DNA of 64,000 nucleotides from Thermaerobacter sp. FW80. GTDB lineage: Bacteria; Bacillota; Sulfobacillia; Thermaerobacterales; Thermaerobacteraceae. The stretch's first letter is position 1; every line of letters starts with the position of its first letter. The notes below the pieces were generated by a model. It was not told the DNA's origin, did not search any database, and worked only from the letters and a program-made list of their open reading frames with translations. This document shows, in pieces, positions 1 through 8,115 of the stretch. The stretch is taken from assembly GCF_004634385.1 (NCBI RefSeq), contig NZ_CP037895.1, forward strand, positions 2,455,245 through 2,519,244. Direction: 5' to 3'. A program made the position numbers and the translations under genes.

Positions 1-1
1 C

Positions 2-379
2 ATGCACTTCTGCTTCAACGTCGTCGCCGCCGAGCCCGGTCGGCCCCACGCGGTCCTGGTGCGCGCGCTGGAGCCCCGCCGGGGCCTGGCGCTGATGGCC
101 CGTCGGCGCGGCCAGGCCGGCGACCCCCGCCGCCTGCCCCCGCGGGTCCTGACGGGCGGCCCCGGCCGGCTCTGCCAGGCGCTGGGGATCACCCGCGCCC
201 AGTACGGGCTCCCCCTCTTCGACCCCGCATCCCCCCTGCGGCTGCACCGGCCCAACCCGCCCTTCCCCGTCGGGACCGTCGCCCGGGGCCCGCGGATCAA
301 CATCGACTACGCCGGCGAGTGGAGGCACGTGCCCTGGCGGTTCTGGATCGAGGGCAACCCCCACGTGTCGCGACCGTAG
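2..379 (+). CDS. 3-methyladenine DNA glycosylase (AAG/MPG family), 3' part only
   Basis: C-terminal 125 residues of an alkylpurine DNA glycosylase, which excises 3-methyladenine and related bases to start base-excision repair. The fragment reads HFCFNVV near its start, then an arginine-rich RALEP segment, GPGRLCQALGI, and the family-typical ending GPRINIDYAGEW...PWRFWIEGNPHVS. The catalytic glutamate of the family lies in the N-terminal half, which is outside the window. The reading frame is open at the left edge, so the first methionine here is probably internal. A 22-bp palindrome follows the stop codon. Family assignment is firm; the gene boundary on the left is not visible. Confidence 0.9.
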   Translation: MHFCFNVVAAEPGRPHAVLVRALEPRRGLALMARRRGQAGDPRRLPPRVLTGGPGRLCQALGITRAQYGLPLFDPASPLRLHRPNPPFPVGTVARGPRINIDYAGEWRHVPWRFWIEGNPHVSRP

Positions 380-415
380 CCGGTCGGCCCCCGCTCCTCA
401 CGACCCGGGAGGGCC

Positions 416-437
416 CGCCGCGGCCCGGGCCGCGGCG
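416..437 (+). terminator. GC-rich palindrome after the glycosylase gene
   Basis: A perfect 22-bp palindrome (GCCGCGGCCCGGGCCGCGGC plus one pair on each side) lies 37 bp after the glycosylase stop. It has no T-run, so it is a weak terminator candidate. Confidence 0.35.
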
Positions 438-634
438 CATCCCCCGCTCCCGCCGCCCCCATCGCTCCCCATGGCGACCAGCCGCCGCCGTCGCGTCCAG
501 GATGTTCTGGGGCCGCAGGCCGGGGCGCCGGCAGGAGTCGGTCCGCCGGCGCGGAACCTGTCCATGGTCTGCGCCTCGGGTCGGGCGGCCGGCAGGCGGG
601 GTGCGATGGCCAGTCGGCGCGGGGGCCGTGGTCG

Positions 635-687
635 GGCCCTGGTTCGACGAACCCCGGCGGTCAGGCCCTGGTTCGACGAACCCCGGC
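635..687 (+). repeat. Two identical 24-bp repeats, each holding the palindrome GGTTCGACGAACC
   Basis: The rest of the 380-737 gap shows nothing recognisable. Two exact 24-bp copies (635-658 and 664-687, period 29 bp) each contain the 13-bp palindrome GGTTCGACGAACC (641-653 and 670-682). They lie 50-100 bp upstream of the lipoprotein start at 738, in position to be an operator pair for the nucleoside-import operon. The half-site GGTTCG/CGAACC is also the core of the 9-mer that recurs across the window. No known regulator consensus was recognised. Confidence 0.6.
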
Positions 688-737
688 CGCGGCACGTCCG
701 CCCAGGGCACAGCCAAGGTTGCGTAGGGGGTTTGGGC

Positions 738-1814
738 ATGCGCAGACGACCGCAGGGTCGGACCGCAGGGCTCGCCTTGCTGCTGGCCGGAGCGCTGGTG
801 CTCGCCGCGTGCGGCGGCGGAGGCGGCGACGGCCCGTCGCAGGGCGAACAGGGCACCGGGGAAGCGGAGCAGCCCCGGATCCGCGTGGGGCTCGTCTACG
901 ACGTCGGCGGCCGGGGCGACCAATCCTTCAACGACATGGCCTACGCGGGCCTCGAGCAGGCCAAGGAGGAGTTCGGCGACCGCGTCGAGGTCCAGGACGC
1001 CGAACCCGACGCCGGCGGCCAGAACCGGGAGGACCTGCTGCGGACCTTCGCCGACCAGGGCTACGACCTGGTGATCGGCGTGGGGCTGCTCTTCACCGAT
1101 CCCATCACCACCGTCGCCAAGGAGTACCCCGACGTGAAGTTCGCCATCGTCGACTCCTGCCCCGAGGAGCCCCTGGACAACGTGGCCTGCCTGACCTTCA
1201 AGGAGCACGAGGGCTCGTTCCTCGTCGGGGCGGCGGCGGCGTTGAAGACGCGGACGGGCAAGATCGGCTTCGTCGGCGGGATGAAGAGCGCGCTGATCGA
1301 GCGCTTCGAGGCCGGCTACCGGGCGGGGGCGAAGTACGTCAATCCCGACGTGCAGGTGCTGGTCGACTACGCCGGCACCACCGGCGAGGCCTTCAGCAAC
1401 CCGACCAAGGGGCGCGAGCTGGCCCTGGCCCAGATCCGGCAGGGCGCCGACGTGATCTACCACGCGGCGGGCGCCACGGGCAAGGGCGTGTTCGAGGCCG
1501 TCAAGCAGGAGGGCAAGCTGGCCATCGGCGTCGACGCCGACCAGTCGCTGACGGCGCCGGACTACGCCGACGTGATCTTGACGTCGATGGTCAAGCGTGT
1601 CGACGTCGCCGTCCTCGACGTGATCCGCTCCGTCGTCGAGGGCGACTTCCAGCCGGGGCTGCGCCAGTACGGGCTCAAGGAGGGCGGCGTGGGCTACGCC
1701 CTCAACGACAAGAACCGGCCGATGATCGAGGACATCACCGCCCAGCTGGACGAGATCAAGCAGAAGATCCTGGAAGGACAGATCCAGGTGCCCGAGCGAC
1801 CCGGCGACGTCTGA
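738..1814 (+). CDS. BMP-family substrate-binding lipoprotein, nucleoside-type ABC importer
   Basis: Extracytoplasmic binding protein of the BMP/PnrA-like family, whose members bind purine nucleosides and deliver them to the ABC transporter encoded next. ATG 738 has AGGGGG eight bases upstream. The first 24 residues are a lipoprotein signal (positive MRRR start, Leu/Ala core) ending in lipobox LAAC with Cys25 as the lipid anchor, followed by a Gly/Glu-rich tether. The mature part begins with the family-typical VGLVYDVGGRGDQSFNDMA and later has a GRxLALAQIRQGADVIYHAAG-type segment. It is 358 aa, normal for the family. A strong hairpin separates it from the ATPase gene, consistent with higher expression of the binding protein. 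The exact substrate is inferred from family only. Confidence 0.92.
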   Translation: MRRRPQGRTAGLALLLAGALVLAACGGGGGDGPSQGEQGTGEAEQPRIRVGLVYDVGGRGDQSFNDMAYAGLEQAKEEFGDRVEVQDAEPDAGGQNREDLLRTFADQGYDLVIGVGLLFTDPITTVAKEYPDVKFAIVDSCPEEPLDNVACLTFKEHEGSFLVGAAAALKTRTGKIGFVGGMKSALIERFEAGYRAGAKYVNPDVQVLVDYAGTTGEAFSNPTKGRELALAQIRQGADVIYHAAGATGKGVFEAVKQEGKLAIGVDADQSLTAPDYADVILTSMVKRVDVAVLDVIRSVVEGDFQPGLRQYGLKEGGVGYALNDKNRPMIEDITAQLDEIKQKILEGQIQVPERPGDV

Positions 1815-1843
1815 GCCCGGACCCGGGCGGGGCAACGGGCGCA

Positions 1844-1887
1844 GGCACGGGCAGGGGACGGCGCGACGGCCGTCCCCTGCCCGTGCC
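1844..1887 (+). terminator. 19-bp perfect stem-loop between binding-protein and ATPase genes
   Basis: A perfect 19-bp stem (1844-1862 with 1869-1887) closes a 6-nt loop, 30 bp after the lipoprotein stop and 39 bp before the ATPase start. Hairpins in this position usually act as partial terminators or mRNA 3'-end stabilisers. Confidence 0.7.
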
Positions 1888-1926
1888 CGGCGACCCACGG
1901 CAAGGGCAGCGCGGGGAGGTGCAGGG

Positions 1927-3456
1927 GTGGCGGACGCCGAGTGGATGGTGGAAGTGCGCCACATCACCAAGCGATTCCCCGGCCTGGTGGCCAACGACGA
2001 CATCAGCTTCGCCGTGCGCCGCGGCGAGATCCACGCCATCGTCGGCGAGAACGGCGCCGGCAAGTCCACGCTGATGAAGATCCTGGCCGGCCTCCATTCG
2101 CCCGACGCCGGCGAGATCCGGCTGGAGGGCCGCCCGGTCCGCCTGCGCGGCCCGCGGCACGCCGCCCAGCTGGGCATCGGCATGGTCCACCAGCACTTCA
2201 TGCTCATCCCCCGCTTCACCGTGACCGAGAACGTGGTGCTGGGCAGCGAGCCCGGGGGCCGGGCCCGGCTCGACCTGGCGACCGCCCGCGCCCGGGTGGA
2301 GGCCCTGGCCCGGCGCTACCGGCTCGACGTCGACCCCGACGCGCGGGTGGCCGACCTCTCCGTCGGCCAGCAGCAGCGGGTGGAGATCCTCAAGGTGCTC
2401 TACCGCGGCGCCCGCCTGCTGATCCTGGACGAGCCGACGGCGGTGCTGGCGCCCCAGGAGGTGGAGGAGCTCTTCCGCCACCTGCGGGCGCTGCGCCAGC
2501 AGGGCGCGACCGTCCTCTTCATCAGCCACAAGCTGGATGAGGTGCTGGCCATCGCCGACCGCATCACGGTGCTGCGGCGCGGCCGCGTGGTCGGCACCGT
2601 GGAGGCCCGCGCCGCCACCAAGGCGCAGCTGGCCGAGATGATGGTCGGCCGGCCGGTGCTGTTCCGCGTCCAGCGGCCCGAGCCGGCCCGGCAGGACGAA
2701 CCGGCGCCGCCGCTGGCCCTGGAGGGGGTCACCTGCCGCGAGGGCGGGCGGGCCGTACTCGACGGGGTGAGCCTGACGGTCCGCGCGGGCGAGATCTACG
2801 CCGTCGCCGGCGTCGAGGGCAACGGCCAGGCCGAGCTGGTGCAGGTGGTGGCGGGTCTGCGCCCTGTGGACGGCGGCCGGCTCCGGCTCTTCGGCCACGA
2901 CGCGGCCGGCTGGAGCGTGGCGCGACGGCGCGCGGCCGGACTGGCGGTGATCCCCGAGGACCGTCAGCGGCAGGCCCTGGTGCTGCCCATGACCCTGTGG
3001 GAGAACGCCCTGCTGGGCAGCCATCGCGATCCCCGCTGGCGGCGCGGCCCGCTGTATCGGCCCGCGGCCATCCGGGCCCAGGTCGCCCGCCTGGTCGCCG
3101 CGTACGACGTGCGGACGCCCTCCCTGGATGTCCCCGTCGCGGCCCTCTCCGGTGGCAACCAGCAGAAGCTGGTGCTCGCCCGGGAGCTGGAGCGCGGACC
3201 CCGGCTGGTCGTGGCCGCCCAGCCCACCCGCGGCCTGGACGTGGGCGCCATCGAGTTCGTCTGGGGTCAGCTCCTGGCCGCCCGGGCCCGAGGCCTGGGC
3301 ATCCTGCTGATCTCCGCGGACCTGGAGGAGATCCTGGCGTTGGCCGACCGCATCGGCGTGCTGGTCCGGGGGCGCCTGGTGGGCGATGTCCCGCGGGACG
3401 AGGTGACCCCCGAGCGGCTCGGGCGCCTGATGCTGGCGGGGGGTGAGACGGCGTGA
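1927..3456 (+). CDS. Double-domain ABC transporter ATPase for nucleoside import
   Basis: ATP-binding subunit of the BMP-type importer, resembling NupO/YufO and the RbsA sugar ATPases. It carries two ABC domains in one chain of 509 aa. Domain 1 has Walker A GENGAGKST near residue 45, signature LSVGQQQR and Walker B LLILDEPTA. Domain 2 (from about residue 260) has a degenerate Walker A (GVEGNGQAEL) and signature LSGGNQQK with a Walker B-like LVVAAQPTRG, where the usual D-E is replaced by A-Q. That degeneration is typical of the second domain of this family. Start is GTG 1927, with GGGGAGGTG seven bases upstream. It overlaps the next permease gene by GTGA. Confidence 0.93.
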   Translation: MADAEWMVEVRHITKRFPGLVANDDISFAVRRGEIHAIVGENGAGKSTLMKILAGLHSPDAGEIRLEGRPVRLRGPRHAAQLGIGMVHQHFMLIPRFTVTENVVLGSEPGGRARLDLATARARVEALARRYRLDVDPDARVADLSVGQQQRVEILKVLYRGARLLILDEPTAVLAPQEVEELFRHLRALRQQGATVLFISHKLDEVLAIADRITVLRRGRVVGTVEARAATKAQLAEMMVGRPVLFRVQRPEPARQDEPAPPLALEGVTCREGGRAVLDGVSLTVRAGEIYAVAGVEGNGQAELVQVVAGLRPVDGGRLRLFGHDAAGWSVARRRAAGLAVIPEDRQRQALVLPMTLWENALLGSHRDPRWRRGPLYRPAAIRAQVARLVAAYDVRTPSLDVPVAALSGGNQQKLVLARELERGPRLVVAAQPTRGLDVGAIEFVWGQLLAARARGLGILLISADLEEILALADRIGVLVRGRLVGDVPRDEVTPERLGRLMLAGGETA

Positions 3457-4655
3457 ACCCCTGGGTCCGGGCCTCGCTGTCCGTCGCGGTGCCCGCGGTG
3501 GCGGTGGCCGTGGCGGGGCTGATCGGGGCCGTGGTCGTCCGAGTCACGGGCGGCGACCCGCTGGAGGCCCTGACGGTCATGCTGCGCTACAACCTGGCGA
3601 GCGCGGACAGCCTCGCGGGGGTGCTCTCGCGCATGACCCCCCTGATCTTCGCCGGCCTGGCCGTGGCCACCAGCTTCCGCGCCGGCCTGTTCAACATCGG
3701 CGTCGAGGGCCAGTACCTGATGGGGGCCTTCACGGCGTCGCTCACCGGGGTGTACCTGGCCGGCCTGCCGCCGGCGGTCCACCTGCCCCTGACGGTCCTG
3801 GCGGGCATGGCGGGCGGCGTCCTGTGGGCGTGGCTGCCCGCCGAGCTCCGCGTGCGGCGGGGCGTCCACGAGGTGATCAGCACCATCATGCTGAACTTCG
3901 TCGCCGCCTCGCTGCTCCTGTGGCTCATCGGCGACGTCTTCCGAGATCCCGTCCAGGGCGGCAGCACGCCGCGGGTGCGCATGCCCGAGATCGCACCCGG
4001 CGCCCGGATCCCGCGCATCCACGGGCTGGCCGAGGCCCTGGGGATCCACCTGCGTCCCTCCGTGGCGCTGGACTGGTTCTTCCCCGTCGCCCTGGCGGTG
4101 GCGGGCGGCTTGTACCTGCTGCTGTGGCGCACGCCCCTCGGCTTCGAGATCCGCGCGGTGGGGCTCAACCCCGAGGCCGCCCGGGCCGCCGGCATCCCGG
4201 TGGAGGCCACCCTGCGCAGGGCGTTCCTCCTGAGCGGCGCCCTGGCCGGGTTGATCGGGCTGTCCGACCTCCTCGGGTACTTCGGATACCTGGACATCGA
4301 CTTCCCCCGCGGCTACGGCTTCACCGGCATCGCCGTGGCCCTGGTCGGCGCCAACCACCCCGCCGGCGTCATCCTGGCGTCCTTCCTCTTCGCCTTCCTG
4401 CAGCGGGGCGGCCTCGGCGTCCAGGCGCTGGCGGGGGTGCCGCGGGAGGTGGTCACGGTGATGGAGGGCACGATCATCCTGACGATGCTCGTCGTCGCCG
4501 CCGCGTGGGGACGCTGGCTGCGTCGCTGGGAGCGGGCCCGCACCCTGGCCGGTGCCCCGGGCCGTCGGGAGGCGGTGGATCCGGACGAACCGGCACCGCC
4601 CCGGTCGGCGGCGCCGCCGGCGCTGGGGGAGGGGGGAGACCATGCCGGCGCCTGA
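3453..4655 (+). CDS. Nucleoside ABC transporter permease 1 (NupP-like)
   Basis: Membrane permease of the BPD_transp_2 family, 400 aa, with about ten hydrophobic segments and the family motif region FNIGVEGQYLMGAF. It is expected to pair with the second permease (4642-5553) to form the channel. GTG 3453 overlaps the ATPase stop as GTGA, so translation is probably coupled. The C-terminus after about residue 360 is charged and Pro-rich and overlaps the next gene by 14 bp. NupP/YufP-like by position and sequence character. Confidence 0.9.
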   Translation: MNPWVRASLSVAVPAVAVAVAGLIGAVVVRVTGGDPLEALTVMLRYNLASADSLAGVLSRMTPLIFAGLAVATSFRAGLFNIGVEGQYLMGAFTASLTGVYLAGLPPAVHLPLTVLAGMAGGVLWAWLPAELRVRRGVHEVISTIMLNFVAASLLLWLIGDVFRDPVQGGSTPRVRMPEIAPGARIPRIHGLAEALGIHLRPSVALDWFFPVALAVAGGLYLLLWRTPLGFEIRAVGLNPEAARAAGIPVEATLRRAFLLSGALAGLIGLSDLLGYFGYLDIDFPRGYGFTGIAVALVGANHPAGVILASFLFAFLQRGGLGVQALAGVPREVVTVMEGTIILTMLVVAAAWGRWLRRWERARTLAGAPGRREAVDPDEPAPPRSAAPPALGEGGDHAGA

Positions 4656-5553
4656 CGGGACCGCCGCCCTGCTGGCCGGCCTGCTGACCCTCCTGGCCGG
4701 CACCCTGCGCCTCAGCCTCCCCGTCCTGATCACCAGCGTGGGCGCCACCTTCACCGAGCTGGGCGGGGTCGTCAACATCGGGCTCGAGGGCATGATGCTC
4801 GGCGGCGCCTTCGCCTCGGCCTGGGCCGGCACCGCGTGGGGTCCGGCGGCCGGCATCGCCGCGGGGATCGCGGCCGGGGGCCTGTTGGCGCTGGTGCATG
4901 CCCTGGCGGCGGTGCGCTTCCGCGTGGACCACATCGTCAGCGGGGTGGCCGTCAACCTGCTGGCCGCCGGCCTGGTCCGCATCGGCAGCTACCAGGCCTT
5001 CGGCACCGCCACCACGTCGGGGCGGGTCGAGGGCCTGCCGCCGCTGCAGGTCCCCTACCTGGGCCAGGTCTCGCCGCTGGTGGTCGTCGGCTTCCTCCTG
5101 GTCCTCGGGGCCTGGTACGTCCAGCAGCGCACGCCCTTCGGGCTGCGGCTGCGCGCCTGCGGCGAGAACCCGCTGGCGGCCGACACCCTGGGGGTCAACG
5201 TGGAGTCCCTGCGGATGGCGGGCGTGATCCTCAGCGGCATGATGGCGGGCCTGGCGGGATCGTACCTGGTGGTGGAGCTGAACCACGTCTACGTGGAGGG
5301 CATGACCCAGGGCCGGGGCTACGTGGCGCTGGCGGCGATGATCTTCGGCAACTGGACGCCCGCGGGCGCCGCCCTGGCCTCCCTCCTGTTCGGCGCCGCG
5401 GAGGCGCTGTCGATCCAGGCCAACGTGGCGATCCCCTACCAGTTCCTCGAGATGGTGCCGTACGTGGTCACGCTGCTGGTGCTGGCCGGGGTCGTGCGCC
5501 GCTCCACGCCGCCGGCGGCGGTGGGGACCCACTACAGCCGCGACGACGACTGA
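4642..5553 (+). CDS. Nucleoside ABC transporter permease 2 (NupQ-like)
   Basis: Second membrane permease of the importer, 303 aa. It contains the paired-permease motif VVNIGLEGMMLGGAFAS and a GENPLAADTLGVNV cytoplasmic loop, both typical of the shorter subunit in this family. ATG 4642 follows GGGGAGGGGGG closely and lies inside the 3' end of the first permease gene. This is the last gene of the operon and is followed by a long perfect hairpin. Confidence 0.9.
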   Translation: MPAPDGTAALLAGLLTLLAGTLRLSLPVLITSVGATFTELGGVVNIGLEGMMLGGAFASAWAGTAWGPAAGIAAGIAAGGLLALVHALAAVRFRVDHIVSGVAVNLLAAGLVRIGSYQAFGTATTSGRVEGLPPLQVPYLGQVSPLVVVGFLLVLGAWYVQQRTPFGLRLRACGENPLAADTLGVNVESLRMAGVILSGMMAGLAGSYLVVELNHVYVEGMTQGRGYVALAAMIFGNWTPAGAALASLLFGAAEALSIQANVAIPYQFLEMVPYVVTLLVLAGVVRRSTPPAAVGTHYSRDDD

Positions 5554-5594
5554 GCGGTGCGACGATGCCTGGCGCCTCGGGCCCGCCCCGCCCA

Positions 5595-5633
5595 CGCGCG
5601 GAGGGGACCGCCGGTGGCGGTCCCCTCCGCGCG
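5595..5633 (+). terminator. 18-bp perfect hairpin ending the nucleoside-import operon
   Basis: Stem CGCGCGGAGGGGACCGCC pairs perfectly with its complement around a GGT loop, 41 bp after the last permease stop. There is no T-tract. The rest of the 5554-6014 gap contains only a candidate promoter at 5889. Confidence 0.75.
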
Positions 5634-5888
5634 AGACAGGGGGAGTACCCTGGGGGGTGGACCATCGCAGCCGGGAGACCGGGCGCATCGGCCCCGCCGG
5701 TCCCGGCCGCTCACCCATAGGGTTTCGCGCGGGCGCGGCCGGATCCGGGGGTCGCCGCGGTGTGGCGCCGCCGGGTCCCCCGGCCGCCGGGCCGCGGCGC
5801 GGATCGAGCCGGCTCCAGCGCGAGGACCGCCCCGGGGGCAGACCGCGCCCCCTCCGGCGAGACGCCCCCGGGGCCGGAGGCCCTGCTG

Positions 5889-5897
5889 TGCTATACT
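5889..5897 (+). promoter_or_regulatory. Extended -10 promoter TGCTATACT
   Basis: TG-C-TATACT matches an extended -10 element 110-120 bp upstream of the ABC exporter genes, in an AT-richer patch. No clear -35 is visible. The identical 9-mer occurs upstream of the NUDIX gene (61930-61938). Confidence 0.5.
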
Positions 5898-6014
5898 TAG
5901 TCTTTGCCGCCGGCGTTCGGGCGCTCGGCCGGCGTTGGCGGGCGCCGCCGGACCGGCCGGCTTCGCCGGCAGGGCCCGTGGCGCACCCCTCGGGAGACGG
6001 GGCAACCGGAAAGG

Positions 6015-7775
6015 ATGGACCCCTTGGGCAAGCGCACGGCCTTCCTGATCCGCCTGATCCGCCCCTACTGGCACCGGTACGCCCTGGGCATCGGCGCGCT
6101 GATGGCCACCGATGCGCTCCAGCTGGCCATCCCGCGCCTGGTGGGCGCCTTCACCGACGCCCTCGACCGCGGCGCCCTCGACCTGCCCGGCGCGGTGCGT
6201 CACGCCGCCCTGGTGGTCGGCCTCGCCGTCGGGGTGGGCATCTTCCGGTACCTCTGGCGGATCTACGTCTTCGGCACCTCCTGGCGCATCGAGCAGGCGA
6301 TGCGGGCGCGGCTGTTCGGCCACCTGCTGACGCTGTCGGCCAACTACTTCAACCACCACAAGACGGGCGATCTGATGGCCCACGCCACCAACGACCTGCA
6401 GGCGGTGCGCATGGCGCTGGGGCCCGGCGTGCTGATGCTGGCCGATTCGCTGCTGATGAGCACCGGCACCCTGGCGGTGATGCTGCTGACCATCGACTGG
6501 CGGCTCACCCTGCTGGGGCTCCTGCCGCTGCCCCTCCTGGCCCTCTCCTCCTGGGGGCTCGGCCGCGCGATCCACGCCCGCTTCCGGCGCGTGCAGGACA
6601 TCTTCAGCGACCTGACCGACCGCGTCCAGGAGAACCTCTCCGGGATCCGGGTGGTCAAGGCGTTCTCCCGGACGCAGGCGGAGGAGCAGGCGTTCGCCCG
6701 CGTCAACCGGCGCTACCTGGAGGCCAACCTGCACCTCCATCGCGTGGATGCCGCCTTCGACCCGCTGATCGAGTTCCTCACCGCCCTGGGGTTCGTCATC
6801 GTCCTCGGGTACGGCGGTTCGCTGGTCCTCGACGGCGTGATCAGCTTGGGCGACTTCGTCGCCTTCGTCAGCTACCTCGGCATGCTGGTGTGGCCGATGC
6901 TGGCCATCGGATGGGTGGTGAACCTGCTGGAGCGCGGGGCCGCGTCCATGGAGCGGATCGACGCCATCCTCGCCGAGAGGCCGGAGATCACCGATCCGCC
7001 GAGGCCCGCCCCGGTCCGCCGCCTGCGGGGGCGGATCGAGGTGCGAAACCTCACCTTCCGTTACCGACCGGACCTGCCGCCGGCCCTGGAGGATCTGACG
7101 GTGACGGTGGAGCCGGGCCGGACGCTGGCCCTGATCGGTCGCACCGGGTCGGGCAAGAGCACCCTGGCCAACCTGCTGGTGCGGGTGTACGACCCGCCGG
7201 CGGGCACGGTGTTCATCGACGGCGTCGACGTGCGAGAGATCCCCCTGGCGGTGCTGCGGCGCGACATCGGCTACGTGCCCCAGGACCACTTCCTCTTCTC
7301 CAAGACCATCGCCGAGAACATCGCCTTCGCCCCCGCCGACTGGAGCCGGGAGGCCGTCGTGGCCGCCGCCCGGGATGCCCAGGTCGAGGAGGACATCCGC
7401 CGGTTCCCGAAGGGCTTCGACACGCCCGTCGGCGAGCGGGGCGTCACCCTCTCCGGCGGCCAGCGTCAGCGCATCGGGATCGCCCGGGCCCTGCTCAAGG
7501 ATCCGCCGATCCTGATCCTCGACGACTGCCTCTCGGCGGTCGACAGCCAGACGGAGGCGCGCATCCTCGCACGCCTGCGGGAGATCATGGCCCGGCGCAC
7601 CACGATCCTGATCTCCCACCGGGTCTCCACCGTCCAGCACGCCGACGAGATCCTGGTCCTCGACGGCGGCCGCGTCGTCGAACGGGGAACCCACGAGGAG
7701 CTGCTGGCGCGGCGCGGAGAGTACTACCGCCTCTACCGGCGCCAGCGGCTGGAGGAGCAGATCGCCGCCGAATAG
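6015..7775 (+). CDS. ABC exporter half-transporter, first of a heterodimer pair
   Basis: Type I (B-family) ABC exporter of 586 aa: six-helix membrane domain (about residues 20-310) followed by an ATPase domain. Visible motifs are Walker A GRTGSGKST, a Q-loop in YVPQDHFLF, signature LSGGQRQRIG, Walker B ILILDDCLSA and H-loop ISHRVST. The residue after Walker B is Asp where a catalytic Glu is usual, which suggests a degenerate ATP site as in BmrC/YheI-like subunits. The next gene has a normal site, so the two probably form an asymmetric drug or lipid exporter. GGAAAGGA overlaps ATG 6015, so TTG 6024 is better spaced and may be the true start. Confidence 0.9.
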   Translation: MDPLGKRTAFLIRLIRPYWHRYALGIGALMATDALQLAIPRLVGAFTDALDRGALDLPGAVRHAALVVGLAVGVGIFRYLWRIYVFGTSWRIEQAMRARLFGHLLTLSANYFNHHKTGDLMAHATNDLQAVRMALGPGVLMLADSLLMSTGTLAVMLLTIDWRLTLLGLLPLPLLALSSWGLGRAIHARFRRVQDIFSDLTDRVQENLSGIRVVKAFSRTQAEEQAFARVNRRYLEANLHLHRVDAAFDPLIEFLTALGFVIVLGYGGSLVLDGVISLGDFVAFVSYLGMLVWPMLAIGWVVNLLERGAASMERIDAILAERPEITDPPRPAPVRRLRGRIEVRNLTFRYRPDLPPALEDLTVTVEPGRTLALIGRTGSGKSTLANLLVRVYDPPAGTVFIDGVDVREIPLAVLRRDIGYVPQDHFLFSKTIAENIAFAPADWSREAVVAAARDAQVEEDIRRFPKGFDTPVGERGVTLSGGQRQRIGIARALLKDPPILILDDCLSAVDSQTEARILARLREIMARRTTILISHRVSTVQHADEILVLDGGRVVERGTHEELLARRGEYYRLYRRQRLEEQIAAE

Positions 7776-8115
7776 GCCCGGTGGCCGCATCCTCCGCCCC
7801 GCGCCGCAGCCCTAGGGGCCGGCCCGCGGTGCGGGGCGGCCGTCGGCGCCGGCAGGATCGCACGGCCGCCGGCCGGGATGGCCTGCCGGTGGTGACCGGC
7901 TCGCCGGCCGCCAGGGCGCAGCCCGCCGCGACGGATCGCGGCGAGGGCCGCACGGACGGCGAATCTCATTGGAAACCGACAGGACCGCGGGTCGCCGGGG
8001 GACCCGCCAGGACCGGGGACCGCGGCGGGGCCGGCCGGGACCGCGGACCGGGGCCCGACTGGGCGCAACGGACCCTCGGTCCGCAGGCATCAGGGAAGGG
8101 GAACCATCGAGGCCC
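7776..8115 (+). other. Gap between the two exporter genes
   Basis: 340 bp with short GGACCGCGG-like repetitions between about 7984 and 8080 and one AT-richer patch near 7961-7982. No gene, promoter or terminator could be supported. The downstream reading frame is open back to 7969. Confidence 0.3.

Noticed and set aside
641-682. tRNA-like T-arm (GGTTCGA)
   Set aside because: The sequence is a palindrome, with no acceptor stem, anticodon arm or CCA end around it.
3267-4982. Minus-strand frame of about 570 codons across the permease genes
   Set aside because: It runs opposite two clearly assigned overlapping membrane proteins and shows no family motif.
5532-7790. Long minus-strand frame of about 750 codons opposite the first exporter gene
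   Set aside because: No domain, no ribosome site, and low-complexity composition; a shadow of the exporter gene.
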